Position numbers and translations under genes: made by a program
In this document: piece after piece, positions 27,813-38,855 of the stretch
Layout: each line of letters opens with the position of its first letter
Numbering within the stretch: the stretch's first letter is position 1
The notes under the pieces: generated by a model
Told to the model about the DNA's origin: nothing
Seen by the model: the letters and a program-made list of their open reading frames with translations, nothing else
The model's database searches: none
Origin: Fodinicola feengrottensis
Lineage (GTDB): Bacteria; Actinomycetota; Actinomycetes; Mycobacteriales; HKI-0501
NCBI RefSeq assembly: GCF_010993775.1
Contig: NZ_WOTO01000057.1
Span: forward strand, 1 to 61,264
Reading direction: 5' to 3'
DNA: 61,264 bases

Positions 27813-28935
27813 GTGACGAACACCCAAGACGTGCGGCCGTTCCAGATCGATATCCCGCAGGCGCAGCTCGACGACCTGCGGGAGCGGCTGGACCGTACCC
27901 GCTGGACGGAGGAACTGGCCGACGGCGGTTGGGACTACGGCGTGCCCGTCGCGCGGCAGAAGGAGTTGCTGGACTACTGGCGGTCCGTATTATGACTGGC
28001 GGGCTTGGGAATCGCGGCTCAACAGCTATCCGCAGTTCACCACCGAGATCGACAGCCAGAACATCCATTTCCTGCACGTGAAATCGCCGGATCCGGACGC
28101 CCTTCCGCTGATCCTCACACATGGTTGGCCGTGCACCTCGGCGGAATACCTCGATGTCATCGAGCCGCTCACTCATCCGACTGAGGGCCCCTCGTACCAT
28201 CTCGTGATCCCTTCCCTGCCGGGCTACGGATTTTCCGGCCCTACCAAGGAAAGAGGCTGGCACAGTCGGCGTATTGCGGCGGCGTGGGCCGAACTGATGC
28301 GCCGACTGGGCTACTCGTCGTACGGCGTGGTGGGTAATGACATTGGCTCCCAGGTTTCCGTCGAGCTGGGCCGGCTGGTGCCGGAGCAGGTCGTTGGTGT
28401 GCACGTCCAGCAGATCTGGTCGTTCCCGCTGTCAGAAGCCGACCGAGTGGGACTTTCAGAGCAGGATCTGGAGTATCTGGAGGGCCACGAGACCTTCGAA
28501 CGGGTTATGGGCGCGTACAACATGTTGCAGTCGCAGCAACCGCAGACCCTCGCGCACGCCCTCGCGGACTCGCCGGCTGGCTTGCTGGCGTGGAAAAGTC
28601 AGCTCCAGCGCGCCCTGGACGCGGACTTCATCCTCACCAACGTGATGATTTACTGGCTGACCGGCACCGCGGGCTCGGCGATGCGTCTCTACTTCGAGCA
28701 GACCCAGCTGGACGCTGGGCCGCGACCGGAGCCGACCACCGTGCCGGTCGGCCTGGCGCAGTTCGCCGACGACTTCCACTCGATGCGGCGGTTTTCCGAG
28801 CGTGACCACAAGAACATCGTGTCCTGGCACTCGTACGAGCAGGGCGGCCACTGGGCTGCCCACGAAGCGCCGGATGTGCTGGTGGCCGATATCCGCGAGT
28901 TTTTCCGGCAGCTGCGTGCCAAAATGGGGTCATGA
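27813..28935 (+). CDS. Epoxide hydrolase, EphN-type (one frameshift)
   Basis: An alpha/beta hydrolase of about 373 residues. It has the N-terminal epoxide-hydrolase lid segment (FQIDIPQAQLDDLRERL), the oxyanion HGWP, the nucleophile Asp in VGNDIGSQV and the catalytic His in EQGGHWAAHE. CAGGAG precedes the GTG at 27813. The frame changes near 27993 (LLDYWRS to YYDWRAWESRLN). It begins 73 bases after the sulfur/PLP operon on the same strand and may be its fifth gene, or a separate unit with the methyltransferase that overlaps its stop. Confidence 0.88.
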
Positions 28936-29568
28936 CTGGCACGAAAGACTGGACTGATTGGCACCGATCGTACGCGGACCCTGACTCAGCGCTGTCTCAG
29001 CGGCTGCGGGTCGTTCGGGGCTTTTTGCAAGACTGGCTGGACGAGCGGCCGGAGCGGCCGTTGACGGTGGTGAGCGCGTGCGCCGGGCAAGCGGACGACC
29101 TGCTCGGGGTTCTTTCTCAGCGTGCGGACGCCAGCGGAGTGCGTGTCACGCTCATTGAGTACGACCAGCGCAACGTCGACATCGCCGCCGCGGGTGCCGA
29201 GCGGGCCGGGTTGTCGGTGGCGGCTTTGTGTGCGGATGCAGGAGAATTGGCGTCGTACGCGGGCGCGGTGCCCGCCGACTTGGTCTTGATGGCCGGCGTG
29301 TTCGGGAACATCAGCGATGCGGACGTGCGGGGCACCATCGCCGCGCTGCCGCAGTTGTGCGCCGCTGACGCGACCGTGATCTGGACCCGAACGCGGCGAG
29401 ATCCTGACCTGACACCGCAAATCCGTGAGTGGTTTGCCGCGGCGGGTTTCGCGGAGCGCGCTTTCACCGCGCCAGAGGAGGTGCTTTTTCGCTGTCGGCG
29501 TCAACCAGTTCGCCGGAGTCCCGCAACCATTGCCGGCCGCGGGAACGTTGTTCCGGTTCTTGAATTAG
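28932..29568 (+). CDS. Class I SAM-dependent methyltransferase-like protein (one frameshift)
   Basis: A protein of about 211 residues with a Rossmann methyltransferase core. VVSACAGQADDLLGVL is the SAM glycine loop, LIEYDQRNVDIA the acidic ribose-binding strand, and DLVLMAGVFGNISDADV and VIWTRTRRDPDLTP are typical of this uncharacterised family. One T is missing in the CTTTTTC run near 29487. With it the end reads FFAVGVNQFAGVPQPLP to the stop at 29568. The ATG overlaps the epoxide-hydrolase stop by four bases. Its substrate is unknown. Confidence 0.82.
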
Positions 29569-29605
29569 TCCACGGCGCCGAGCCACTCCTGGCTGAATGT
29601 TCGTT

Positions 29606-29666
29606 GTTGATCATGGGACAATCCCGCACTTTTCGTTATGAAAGTGCGGGATTTCCCATGATCAAC
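29606..29666. repeat. Dispersed palindromic repeat, copy 2
   Basis: This is the best-preserved copy of the family seen at 5986. Arms of 26-27 bases begin GTTGATCATGGGACAATCCC, and the inverted partner ends ATCAAC at 29666. The loop is about eight bases. It lies 38 bases after the methyltransferase stop and 75 bases before the stop of the convergent DUF1152 gene, a terminator-like position. Confidence 0.85.
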
Positions 29667-29741
29667 ACCAACCGCCTATTAAGGCGGGTTTGTTGTAGGT
29701 GCTGTGGTGTACTTCGGCGACGACGCGTCTATTCGGTCGGA

Positions 29742-30700
29742 CTAGTGGGGAATAGCGCGCCACGGGCGACGGTCGCTCTGGTCGCGATACTCCTCGATTG
29801 CCAGTGCCACGTCCATGATGGTACGGGTATCTGCCAAGCGGTCGATATACCGTACGTTGTGAGCAAGGGCGAGAAGGTCGACCGCGAAATACAGGCCCAT
29901 CAACGGATTGACGAACAGCTCGCTCCCGGACGTACGGGCAGTGAAACCGACATTGCCGAATTCGCCTCTGAGCGCCGCCGCTATCTGGCGTTGACGATGC
30001 TAGGCCGCAGTGGAGTCATCGCCTGGGCGTAAGCAACCGCATCGAGATAGGCCTGAGCCTCGGCGGAGCGCGAGGGAATGGAGAAGGCGCCGAGGTAGCT
30101 GCCGTCGCGATCCAATGCGGCGAGATTTTCCAGCACCTGCGCATGGCAGACGCCGTGGTACGCGTCGATGCCGAATCCCAGACACACCACCAGCCGCTCG
30201 ACCTCGTCGATGCCGGCTACCGCAGCCAGGCTGGTCATATCCTCTTCCGGGGTGCCGAGCCCGGCTTCGTCGCCGCGCATCAGAATGTCGGTGCCACCAT
30301 CCACCAAGACGATCGCGTCGACGGCAAGATGCTTCACCAATGCCTGATACGCAGATCGCAGCGGCCACACCCCGGTGCGCTCGAACGCGTACACCGTGGA
30401 CGGCAACTCTCGGGAGGCGAGCCATCGCGCCAGCACACGCTCCGGAAAGTAGTCAGGGCTGCCAGCCGTGTCAGGACGAATCGAGGCAACTCCGGGGTGC
30501 GGCCAGTCGTCGAGATCGACCTGATTCAGATCGCTGAACGTCAGGTTCGCGAGAAAGACCTGCTTGCCCAACTGTCGAAGGGAAACGGCCAGCGGAAGTC
30601 CCGCATAGACGTCGAATCCGCCGCCGGCTCCGGCGATCAGGACCCGGTCTGTTCCACGCAGTCGGGTGAACAGCGGCGGTTCAGTTAGGGAGAACACCAC
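29742..30700 (-). CDS. DUF1152 protein (one frameshift)
   Basis: A protein of about 319 residues. VLIAGAGGGFDVYAGLPLA near the N-terminus and VLVDGGTDILMRGDEAGLGTP in the middle are diagnostic of DUF1152, a family of unknown function. The frame changes near 29988, where PSIVNA must continue as IAAALRGEFGNVGFTA and then YFAVDLLALAHNVRYIDRL, typical of the family's end. GTG at 30700 is the likely start. It is convergent with the methyltransferase gene across the palindromic repeat. Confidence 0.82.
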
Positions 30701-30736
30701 TCGATGGTAGGCGCGGAGCGACCGACCCGCCGACTT

Positions 30737-31129
30737 TTACGGGACAGAGCTGATGCTGTCCGCTTCGATCGTGAGGATGAGCCGGACTTGGTCGCGGCCG
30801 CCGTACCACTGGTACGGGCCGCCGGTGTAGCGCTGGGAGAGTTCCTCGATGTGCTCCGCTCCGCCTTCGGCGGTGCTGCTGATCACCCGCCCGCGAACGG
30901 CGTAATAGCGAAACGGCTCGGTGGCATCGGCGATGTTCAACGCCACTCGTGGGTCGCGCTGGATGTTCTTTGTTTTCTGGAACCCCTGCACGGTGTTGAT
31001 GATGATGTTTTTGCCGTCGGTGTCCACCCAGGTCTGGGTGAGCTGCGGTGAGCCGTCGGGCATTGACGTAGCCAGGAAACACAGGCTCGGCCGTTTCAGT
31101 AGGTCGACCAGATCGTCGGGGAGATCCAT
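30737..31129 (-). CDS. PPOX-class F420-dependent oxidoreductase-like protein
   Basis: An intact 130-residue split-barrel flavin/deazaflavin-binding protein. CFLATSMPDGSPQLTQTWVD, IIINTVQGFQKTKNIQRDPR and VALNIADATEPFRYYAVRG are the conserved strands of actinobacterial PPOX F420 enzymes. The ATG at 31129 is supported by AGGATC upstream. It probably uses F420 or a related cofactor, with unknown substrate. It follows the phospholipase gene on the same strand after 26 bases. Confidence 0.88.
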   Translation of the reverse strand: MDLPDDLVDLLKRPSLCFLATSMPDGSPQLTQTWVDTDGKNIIINTVQGFQKTKNIQRDPRVALNIADATEPFRYYAVRGRVISSTAEGGAEHIEELSQRYTGGPYQWYGGRDQVRLILTIEADSISSVP

Positions 31130-31155
31130 CCATGATCCTTTCGGTTGACTCCACC

Positions 31156-33204
31156 TTATCCGGTCACGCTGGCGGCACCCGTTTCGATGTGGCCGACGAA
31201 TCGGCGCGACCAGGTGATGTCGGTGGAGACGGTCACGGTGAAGTCGTACCAGCCGTTGGTGAAGGCGACCGCGTTGAAATAGTCGCTGACGGTCTGGCCG
31301 GCACCCACGGTGTAGGTCCAGGGGCCGTCCCCTCGATAGTTGTTCGAGGTGGCGGTGAAGGTGGTCGGCGACGTGGAGCCGTTGACGAAATCCAGCCAGA
31401 GGGCGAGTTTTCCAGTGCTGGCGGTCACCGCGATCCGGGAGCGCGTCTCGACGTTTTTGCTGACGCCGGTGGCGTTGCCGCGGAGTTTGGCGCAGGAAAC
31501 GGTTCGGTCCGACCACGCTGAAGTCATAGTAGCCATTGCCGAAACTGGGGCCGCAGTTGAAGAAGTCGGTGATCGAGCCGTTCGCTCCGGTGGCCGGATC
31601 GTACGCCGGCACGGTGTATTGCCACGGGCCGCCGGTACGGAAAGCGTTGGCGTAGACGGCGAAATGGGCCGGTTTGGTGGCCAGCGGGCTCTCGTTCGAG
31701 AGGGCGATGTTCACCTGGATGAGGTTGTTGGCGCCGTACGTCCATGAGGAAACCGAGGCATTTGTCTGGTACGGCAGGGCTCTGGCCGGCTTGGTGCCGG
31801 ACTCCTGTGGCGGCAGCGCGTTGTTTTGCGGCGACGGATTGGGTTTGAAGGTGCATGTCGAGCCGGCGATCGCGGCGCCCGGCGTGGGCAGCGAGGGCAG
31901 CCCGAAAACAGGGTTCGCGAAGTCGAAAGCCGAGGTCAGATTTCCGCAGACCGAGCGCCGCCAGGCGCTGATGACCTGGCAGTTCCGGTTTTCCGACGGC
32001 CGCTGACCAGGTTTCCATGAACCGGATGACCGAGGTGTGGTCGAAAACCTCGGAATCGACCCAGCCGCCGCGAGTCCACGGCGAGATGGCGATCATCGGC
32101 ACCCGGAAGCCGAGCCCGACCGGTGTTCCGTTGACGAACTCGCCGGTGGTGCCGGCAGCTGGCGACGGTGGCGGGACGTGGTCGAAGAATCCGTCGTTTT
32201 CGTCGTAGTTGAGGAAAACGACCGTGCTGTTGAAGGTGTTCGCGTCGGCGGCGAGGGCCTGCAAGAGGCCGCTGACAAAGCGTTCGCCATTAACTGGTGG
32301 ACCAATGGGGTGTTCGGACGTGATTTGGTCGGTCACCACCCACGACACCTGCGGGAGAGTGCCACCGACGACGGCGGCTTTGATCGCGCCGAGAATGTCG
32401 TCGGGTGTTTTTCCGGTGGTGGCCGGTACGCTGCTCATCCCGTTGTCGTAAAGGGGAGATCCGGCTTTGGCGGCGGCGAACTGGCTTGAAATAGGCCAGT
32501 GCGTTGTCGCCGTAGTTGTCCTTGGCATTCTGGAAAACTCGCCAACTGATCCCGGCGTTCTGCAGCGCTTCAGCGTAGGTCTGCCAGGTCAGCCCAGACT
32601 CGTCGCCGCCGTCGTACGCCGGGCTGCCGTATTGACCGGCGGCGTCAATCATCCCGCTGAACAGGAAAGTACGGTTCGGGCCGGTCGCGGTCAGTCCCGA
32701 ACAGTGGTAAGCGTCGCAGATGGTGTAAGCGTCGGCCAGCGCGTAGTGGAACGGCAAGTCACCGCGGTCCAGATAACCGAGGCAGCCGATTTTGTTCTTG
32801 GCCGACATCCAGCTGTCCATTTTGCCGAGATTCCAGGCGGCGTGCTGATCGGACCACGCATGCGAGATGTCGCCCTGGCACTGGACGAGCGTCTCGGCGT
32901 CGCTGGACGAGCCGCGCAGCGGGAACGGATACTGCCGGCCGCTGCCACGTGGCTGGTTGAACACCGAATATCCGCCGCCGAGGGTGATCGTGCTCCGGTC
33001 GGCGAAGCCGCGTACGCCACGCATGGTTCCGAAATAGTGGTCGAAGCTGCGGTTTTCCTGCACCAGCACGACGATGTGTTTCACATCCGCGATGGTGCCG
33101 GTGGCCGCGGCGGCCGGCGCTGCGAACGCTGTTGACGATCCCACTCCCGCGAGTGCGGCAGCGCCGGCGCCGGCCAGGAACGTCCGTCGACTAATCTCAG
33201 CCAT
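31156..33204 (-). CDS. Tat-exported phospholipase C, phosphatase/phosphoesterase superfamily (about three frameshifts)
   Basis: A protein of about 683 residues of the non-haemolytic, phosphocholine-specific type. The signal peptide AEISRRTFLAGAGAAALAG has a twin-arginine motif. IVVLVQENRSFDHYFGTMRG is the metal-binding N-terminus with the catalytic Thr/Ser region. NYDENDGFFDHVPPP and FDHTSVIRFMETW are further metal-site motifs. Two C-terminal beta modules follow (WQYTVPAYDPATGANGS, NGWYDFTVTVSTDITW). Frame changes lie near 32490, 32000 and 31505. The enzyme should cleave phospholipids outside the cell, releasing phosphate. It is followed by a PPOX gene and preceded by a subtilase on the same strand. 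Confidence 0.85.
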
Positions 33205-33340
33205 CGCGGCCTCCGCGGAGTACGTGCACGATAACGGGCCAGCACAGTCAAACCGAGCCACTCGACAATGCCATGAGCAGCAGACGAGATGTCGGTGAAC
33301 AGGTGGCCGAGTCCGGCCATACTTCGCTAGCCCGACGCGG

Positions 33341-36300
33341 TCACCGCATCCGTACTTCCGCCGCGGCGATGTGGCCCGCGAGCAGCACGGGTTTGCTGGA
33401 CCCCGGCGCGATCCGGTAGAGGCTGTAGTCGATCGGCTCACGGGTGAGCGTTGGTTTCTGCTCACCGGCGGTCAGGTAGACCACGCCACCGTCGGCGGGT
33501 GCCCATTGGCCGACCCGACTACATGAGACCGACTGCCAGCCGGCGAAGTCCAGGGGTTTGTCGTCGGTGAAGGGTTGTAGTTGCCTTTTCCAACTGGACG
33601 GAACCACACCTTCGATCTCGTCAGAGTACGAGCAACTGTCCCGAATGCCATCGGTGACCGCCATCCAGCCGCCATACAGGACATCGCCTTCGAAATGCAA
33701 CGAGGTGGCGAGGCAGGTGCCGTTGACAACGGCGTTCATGTACAGCTGTTTCAACGCCGCCTTGCCGGTGGCGAAGGTACGTTTCAGGTCGACGACCCGC
33801 AGGCCGACGCCATCGAGGCAGTCAGCAACACCTGACGTCACAAGGAAATTGCCGTCGGCCGACACAGCGACGTGTCCGAGCATCGGGCCGGCCGCGTCAA
33901 TCAGGTCGATTGCCGAGCCGCGTGGGTCCAGAGCCAGCATGCTCTGGCCGCCTCTGCCCTTCTGGACGATGGTGTGATCGCCGCTTGCGCCACCACCCCC
34001 GACCGCCGCCGATTTTGTACGTGTCCGTGGGCCCTTGGATTCTGGTTTTCACCGTCAGCGTCTGCGGGTCGTAACCGGCGACCACGATCGTCATCAGTGG
34101 GCCAACCTGTGTCATCACCAGGTTCTTGGCGGTGAAAGCGGTGCCTTTACAGGAACAACTGACCGTACGTTGCACGCCGGTCTGGGTGTTGACGGTGGTG
34201 AGGGAATGCTCGTCGGCGGAGGCGAACCAGGTTCCGTCGGGACTGAAGGTCATCGACGGGTCGTCGTCCAACGGCCGGCCGACGATTTGTTGCACCGGCA
34301 CCGAAGTGCCGTCCTCGCGAGCCAGCCGAACCTCGGTGTTTCGCTGGCCCTTCCCGGTGGAGAGATAGGATGCGACGAACGGGCTGCCCAACGGGCGCGG
34401 GGTGACCGACCAGATGTTGTCCCCGAGCTGCGCCGGCTGGTTGAAATAGCTGGGCAGACCCTGCAGTTTGAGAGTGAAAGTCTCGGGATGATCGGGATAC
34501 GGCTCGGTGTAGATATCTACGCCGAACTGGGTCTTCGCGACCATGCCTCGGCCGTCCGCCTGCTTGGTCCAGGTCCGGCCGGTTGCCGGGTTGGCGAGTC
34601 GCCAGAGCGCTGGCTGGGCCGTGTTTTTGTCGTTAGGGCACGCATCCGGCCCGCCGCGCCAGCCGGCCACCAGCGCCACGTTGTCGAAAGCCAACGAAGT
34701 GGCGACGCCACCGTCGGAGCCCGATGGCGAGTCGATCAGCCGCACCGACGGCGAGCCGCTTTCGGGCAGTTGGGCGAAACCGATTTTCGCGGCTGGGTAA
34801 CAACCGTTCTGAAGTGCGAACGCCAGTCGCGTACCACTGCGGTCCAGCACCACCTGGGAGAACGGCGCGGCCCCGGTGGAGGTGGCCAGTCGCACGGCCG
34901 CACCGGACTTGTCCACGACGTAGAGATTTTCTTGCTGGGTAGGGATTGTTTCGAGAGCGGCAGCGATGATGACCCGGTCGTCGTGCGCGGCGACCACTCG
35001 AATTTTGGTCATTCTCGGGTCGACGCCGGTCAGTGTGACCGTACGCACACTGCTGCCGGTCGAGTCGTAGTACCCGAGTTTTTTTGCTGGGCGTCTCCGG
35101 TGACCACCTGCCCCTGCCCGGTGAAGGCCGCACCCGTACAAGCGCAGTCGACCTGCGCTGGTGCGAACGAGCCAGTCTTAACGATGGAGAGCGTTTTGCC
35201 ATTGGCAGTCGCGAAATTCGTCCCGTCGGCGCTGAAAGCGGTGACGGCGGTGGCGGGCTCCGCAGTCGTACCCACCGGAATGCGTTGCCCGGCCGCGGTG
35301 GCCAGCTCGATCGCGCCGTCGCCGTTGCCGTCTGGACGGGTCACATAACCGGCCACCACCTGGGCCAGCGGGTCGTCCACCGGTACGTCCGGGTGACTGT
35401 CCAAAAAGGACGATGCGGCGGTCGGTTTGAGCAACCCCCACCCGAACGCGTCGGTACGTTGACCTTCCGGGACATCCTTGGGAGTCACCGCGGACTCGGT
35501 GATCGCCCGCCGGATCGCGGCCGCGCTGGCCTGCGGGTGGCGGGCTCGCAGCAGCGCCGCGGTGGCGGCCACGAAAGGCGCGGCCATGGAGGTGCCCGAA
35601 TTCTCGCAACGGGCCCGTGGGCCGTCCTCCCGGGTCAGGCAGGTCGACCAGATCTCCTCGCCGGGCGCGGCGACATCGACTGTCCAGTTGGCCGACGAAC
35701 TGCTGGACCGGCGGAGCTTCTTGTCGAAATTCGCGACTGACAACACGTTCGGATAGGCGGCCGGATAGTCGACTTGGTTGGCCTGTGGGCAGATCGGTTT
35801 GCCCTCGAACGTACCTCCGCCGGCCTTGCCGCAGTTTCCAGCGGAGGCCACCAAAACGACCTGTTGCCGCTCCGCGTAGAGCACCGCGGCGAGGTCGGTG
35901 TCGCTGGGCTCGGGCCCGCCGAGTGACATGTTGATCACGTCGGCGCCAAGATTCACCGCCGCCACGATGGAAGCGGCAATTCCCGTGGTCGTGCGTCGAG
36001 TCGCCGCCCCAATACTGCGCGTCGATGAGCTGAGCCTTCGGCGTTAGGCCGACCACGCCTTGCTTGTCGTCCTTCGCGGCGATGATGCCGGCCACGTGAG
36101 TGCCGTGGTTGTCGTAGTCTCCCTTGAAAATCGTGGTCGGCCACGGCCGCGCCACCACTTTTTCCAGGTCGGTGTTGGCGTCGTCGATTCCGGTGTCGAC
36201 AACGCCCACCTGGACCGGCGCGGCGCCCTGCGGCCACAGTTTTCTTACGTCGGGACCGTTCAACATCTTGTCGGCCCACTGGTCGCCCTGATCGGGCTCG

Positions 36301-36722
36301 CCGTACTGGCACGGCGCCGCGGGGAGGTGGCAATACCAGGGCCGCGGGTGCGGCGCGAGGGTGGGTTTGCGGTCCGCGGCCACCACATCCGCGGTCTTGC
36401 GCAGGGCGCCGAGCCGCGTGTCGACCTGGCCGGTCGCGACGACCTCGCTGTCAATGACGAGGCAGGTGCCCTTCATGCGGGCGATGGTCAGAATCGTACG
36501 ACCGGAGCCTCCCGCACCCTGCTGAGTCCCTTGTGGACAGGCCGCGCTGGGCTTGGCCTGACCGAGAAGTTTCTCGTTGACGCGAACCGTGTGACCCTGT
36601 GGTACGGGCGGCAGATCGGTTGATCCGCTGGTGGACCAGACGACGGCGACCACCACCGGCACCGCCACCACCGCCGCACCGGCGACGATCATCCAGGTCA
36701 CAAGCTTGTTCGGTCTGGCCAC
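33341..36722 (-). CDS. Membrane-anchored subtilase fused to a beta-propeller (three frameshifts)
   Basis: The predicted protein has about 1125 residues. A membrane segment (residues 9-29) anchors an S8 protease domain with Asp176 (VGVVDTGIDD), His206 (NHGTHVAGI) and a Ser near 378 (GTSMAAP), plus the oxyanion Asn in ASAGNCGKAGG. After residue 450 come repeated blade-like segments (ITAFSADGTNF-type, FASADEHSLTTVNTQTG, FLVTSGVADCLDG) consistent with a WD40/TolB-like propeller with two CxC pairs. Breaks lie near 35960, 35080 (a T7 run) and 34005. It should act outside the membrane. Fusion of a protease with a propeller suggests a regulated or substrate-docking protease. Confidence 0.8.
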
Positions 36723-36789
36723 GGGCGCCCCTCTCGCTCGCCGCGCACCCTACCGGGCCGACCTTATCGAGCGGTTTGGCGCTCGCTGA

Positions 36790-37647
36790 CTATTTCGTGG
36801 CGCGCCACACCTCGCGGTGTTCGTCGACGAATGCCCGCAGAGTCCGGGCCGGGCGACCGGTGAGTTTCGGCACCACGTCGCTGACCACGTCGTCGCTGCC
36901 GGCGCTGACGATTGCGTCAATGGAGACTCCGCCGCGGGCGTGGGCTTCGGGCAGACCGGCGGCGATCGCCCGCTCGTACCGCCCTGGGGGGGGTGAGCTT
37001 GACGTGGCGGATCTGGCGGCCGGAAGCCGCGGTGATCATTTCCGCGACCTCGTCGTAGTCATGCGTTTTTGCGGGCCCGTCAGCAAATAGTCGGTCTCGC
37101 CCGCTGTCTCTGCCGTGAGAAGGTGCGCGGCGACCGCTGCGATGTCCCGTACGTCGATGAATCCGATCCGTCCGGAGCCGGTGGCCGTGACGATCTCGCC
37201 ACGCTCGTGCAGCCCGGCGTAATAGGGATGGCCGTTGATGAAGTTCTGCATGAACCAGGTCGGCCGCAGGACCGCCCATTCCGGTACGGCCCGGGCGATC
37301 GCCTCCTGCAGTTTGGTACGGATCGCCGCCTGGGCTGGCGGGGCCTGGGCCGCTCCCAGCAGCACGATCCGCTGGACGCCGGCCGCGCTCGCCGCGGCAA
37401 GAAAGGGCGTGAGCAGGGCGTGGAAGTCAGGGGCGAACGTCGGGGGCAGCAGATACAGCCGGTCGACTCCCTTGAGCGCCTCGGCGTACGTGCCCGGGTC
37501 GTCCCAGTCCAACAACGCGTGCTCAGCGCTGGAACTGTCCGGCCGATGCCGGCTCGCTGTGCGTACCTGGGCCCCGGCCTCGGCCAGCAGCGCGGCCAGC
37601 GGTCGCCCGGTCCCGCCGGTGCCGCCGGTGATCAAGATGGTCGTCAT
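36790..37647 (-). CDS. NmrA-like NAD(P)-binding protein (two frameshifts)
   Basis: An atypical short-chain reductase of about 285 residues. ILITGGTGGTGRPLAALLAE is the nucleotide-binding loop, VDRLYLLPPTFAPDF and LRPTWFMQNFINGH match NmrA/azoreductase-like sensors, and WRATK closes the protein. The frame breaks near 37063 and in a G8 run at 36986-36993. Tandem operator-like repeats occupy the promoter. Such genes are commonly repressed by a TetR or HxlR regulator, but none is adjacent. Confidence 0.85.
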
Positions 37648-37662
37648 GACGTGCCTCTGTTC

Positions 37663-37711
37663 TAAACGGAACGGTTACCCCGTTTAAGATACGGAACGTG
37701 CGCCCCGTTTG
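37663..37711. promoter_or_regulatory. Tandem operator-like repeats upstream of the NmrA-like gene
   Basis: ACGGAACGGTTACCCCGTTT (37666-37685) and ACGGAACGTGCGCCCCGTTT (37691-37710) match at 16 of 20 positions and are 25 bases apart. Each carries an inverted ACGG/CCGT pair, and the first extends to TAAACGG...CCGTTTA. They fill the 65-base gap between the YjbR-like gene and the NmrA-like gene, so a repressor dimer pair could control the latter. Confidence 0.6.
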
Positions 37712-37712
37712 T

Positions 37713-38096
37713 CTACTCGAGGAACTCGCGGGCCAGGCGTTTGGGCGCGCGGCAGAGCCAGGCCTCGGTGAGCAGCTCGGTCAGTTCGTCGATCGTGATC
37801 CGGTCCAGTCGTACGAGCACCGCTGGGTAGCCGGTGAGATGCGGAATGGTGAAATAAATGTCCGGGCGGTCGGCCAACAGCGCTTCCTTGGCGCCCAGAT
37901 CGGGCACTCTCGCGCCCAGGATCGGGCCCTGCGGCGCGGTGTCGCCGAGCGCCGCGAGGTCTGACTTTCGCAGCGGACGCTCCCATCCGAACAGTTTGTC
38001 CTTGACTCGCCACGCCGGCAGTGCGTCGTAGCTCGGTTTTTCGGTCGCCTCGGGCAAAGCCAGCGCGATCTTGCGTACGTCATCCCAGGTCGCCAC
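37713..38096 (-). CDS. MmcQ/YjbR-family protein
   Basis: An intact 127-residue protein. TWDDVRKIALALPEATEKPS, LPAWRVKDKLFGWERP, YFTIPHLTGYPAVLVRLDRI and a C-terminal LLTEAWLCRAPKRLAREF fit the CyaY-like MmcQ/YjbR fold, a presumed DNA-binding protein of unsettled role. GTG at 38096 is the family-consistent start. The gene precedes the NmrA-like gene on the same strand. Confidence 0.88.
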   Translation of the reverse strand: MATWDDVRKIALALPEATEKPSYDALPAWRVKDKLFGWERPLRKSDLAALGDTAPQGPILGARVPDLGAKEALLADRPDIYFTIPHLTGYPAVLVRLDRITIDELTELLTEAWLCRAPKRLAREFLE

Positions 38097-38225
38097 GGTG
38101 AGTCCGGGCCGGTCCGGTCGGCCGCGCCCGATCTCCTTTCGTCCGTACGGATTCTGGCAGACAAATGCCTGTCTTTCCTGGTAGAGCCTCGGTACGGTAC
38201 GCAAAGGCCGGCGGAGGGGGCGGGC

Positions 38226-38855
38226 ATGGGGAATACCGAGTTGGTGCCGACTCCGGCGGGAAACGCCCGCATCACGTGGTTCGCCGCCGACGAGCCGCGA
38301 GCGGTGGTGATGCTCGGGCATGGTGCCTCGACCGGCATCGACGCGCGCGATTTGCAGTGGCTGGCGACCGTCCTGCCGCGGCACGGCAGCACGGTCGCCT
38401 TGGTGGAGCAGCCGTGGCTGGTGGCCGGCGGACCGGGCGGAGTGGACAACGCGAGCCTGGATGCCGCCTGGCTGGCGGTGCTGCCGAAAGTGGCCCAGCC
38501 AGGATTGCCGTTGATTTCCGGTGGGCGCAGCGCTGGTTCGCGAGTTGCCTGTCGTACGGCCAAAGAAGCGGGCGTCGACGCGGTCCTCGCGCTGGCCTTT
38601 CCCTTGCACGCATACGGTCGACCGAACGAGATGTGGAATCTCACCGAGCTGACGGGCAACGGCCAGCCCACGTTGGTGGTCCAGGGCGGCCGGGATCCGT
38701 TCGGCACGGTTCGCGAGTTTCCAGCCGTGCCACCGAATGTCGAGCTGGTCGAGGTGGCCGGTGGCGACCACGTGTTTTCGGTGCCGGGAAACCAGGAAAA
38801 GGCGCTGGCGACTATCTCCGATGCGGTGTTGTGCTGGATAGGGAAAGTCTGCTGA
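38226..38855 (+). CDS. Alpha/beta hydrolase (KANL3/Tex30-like)
   Basis: An intact 209-residue hydrolase. AVVMLGHGASTGIDA forms the oxyanion strand, ISGGRSAGSRVA carries the nucleophile Ser in GRSAG, GGRDPFG the Asp and GDHVFSV the His. The short length without a lid matches the Tex30/dienelactone-hydrolase-like group. Substrate unknown. Its 3' end overlaps the convergent sirtuin gene by 44 bases. Confidence 0.87.
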   Translation: MGNTELVPTPAGNARITWFAADEPRAVVMLGHGASTGIDARDLQWLATVLPRHGSTVALVEQPWLVAGGPGGVDNASLDAAWLAVLPKVAQPGLPLISGGRSAGSRVACRTAKEAGVDAVLALAFPLHAYGRPNEMWNLTELTGNGQPTLVVQGGRDPFGTVREFPAVPPNVELVEVAGGDHVFSVPGNQEKALATISDAVLCWIGKVC

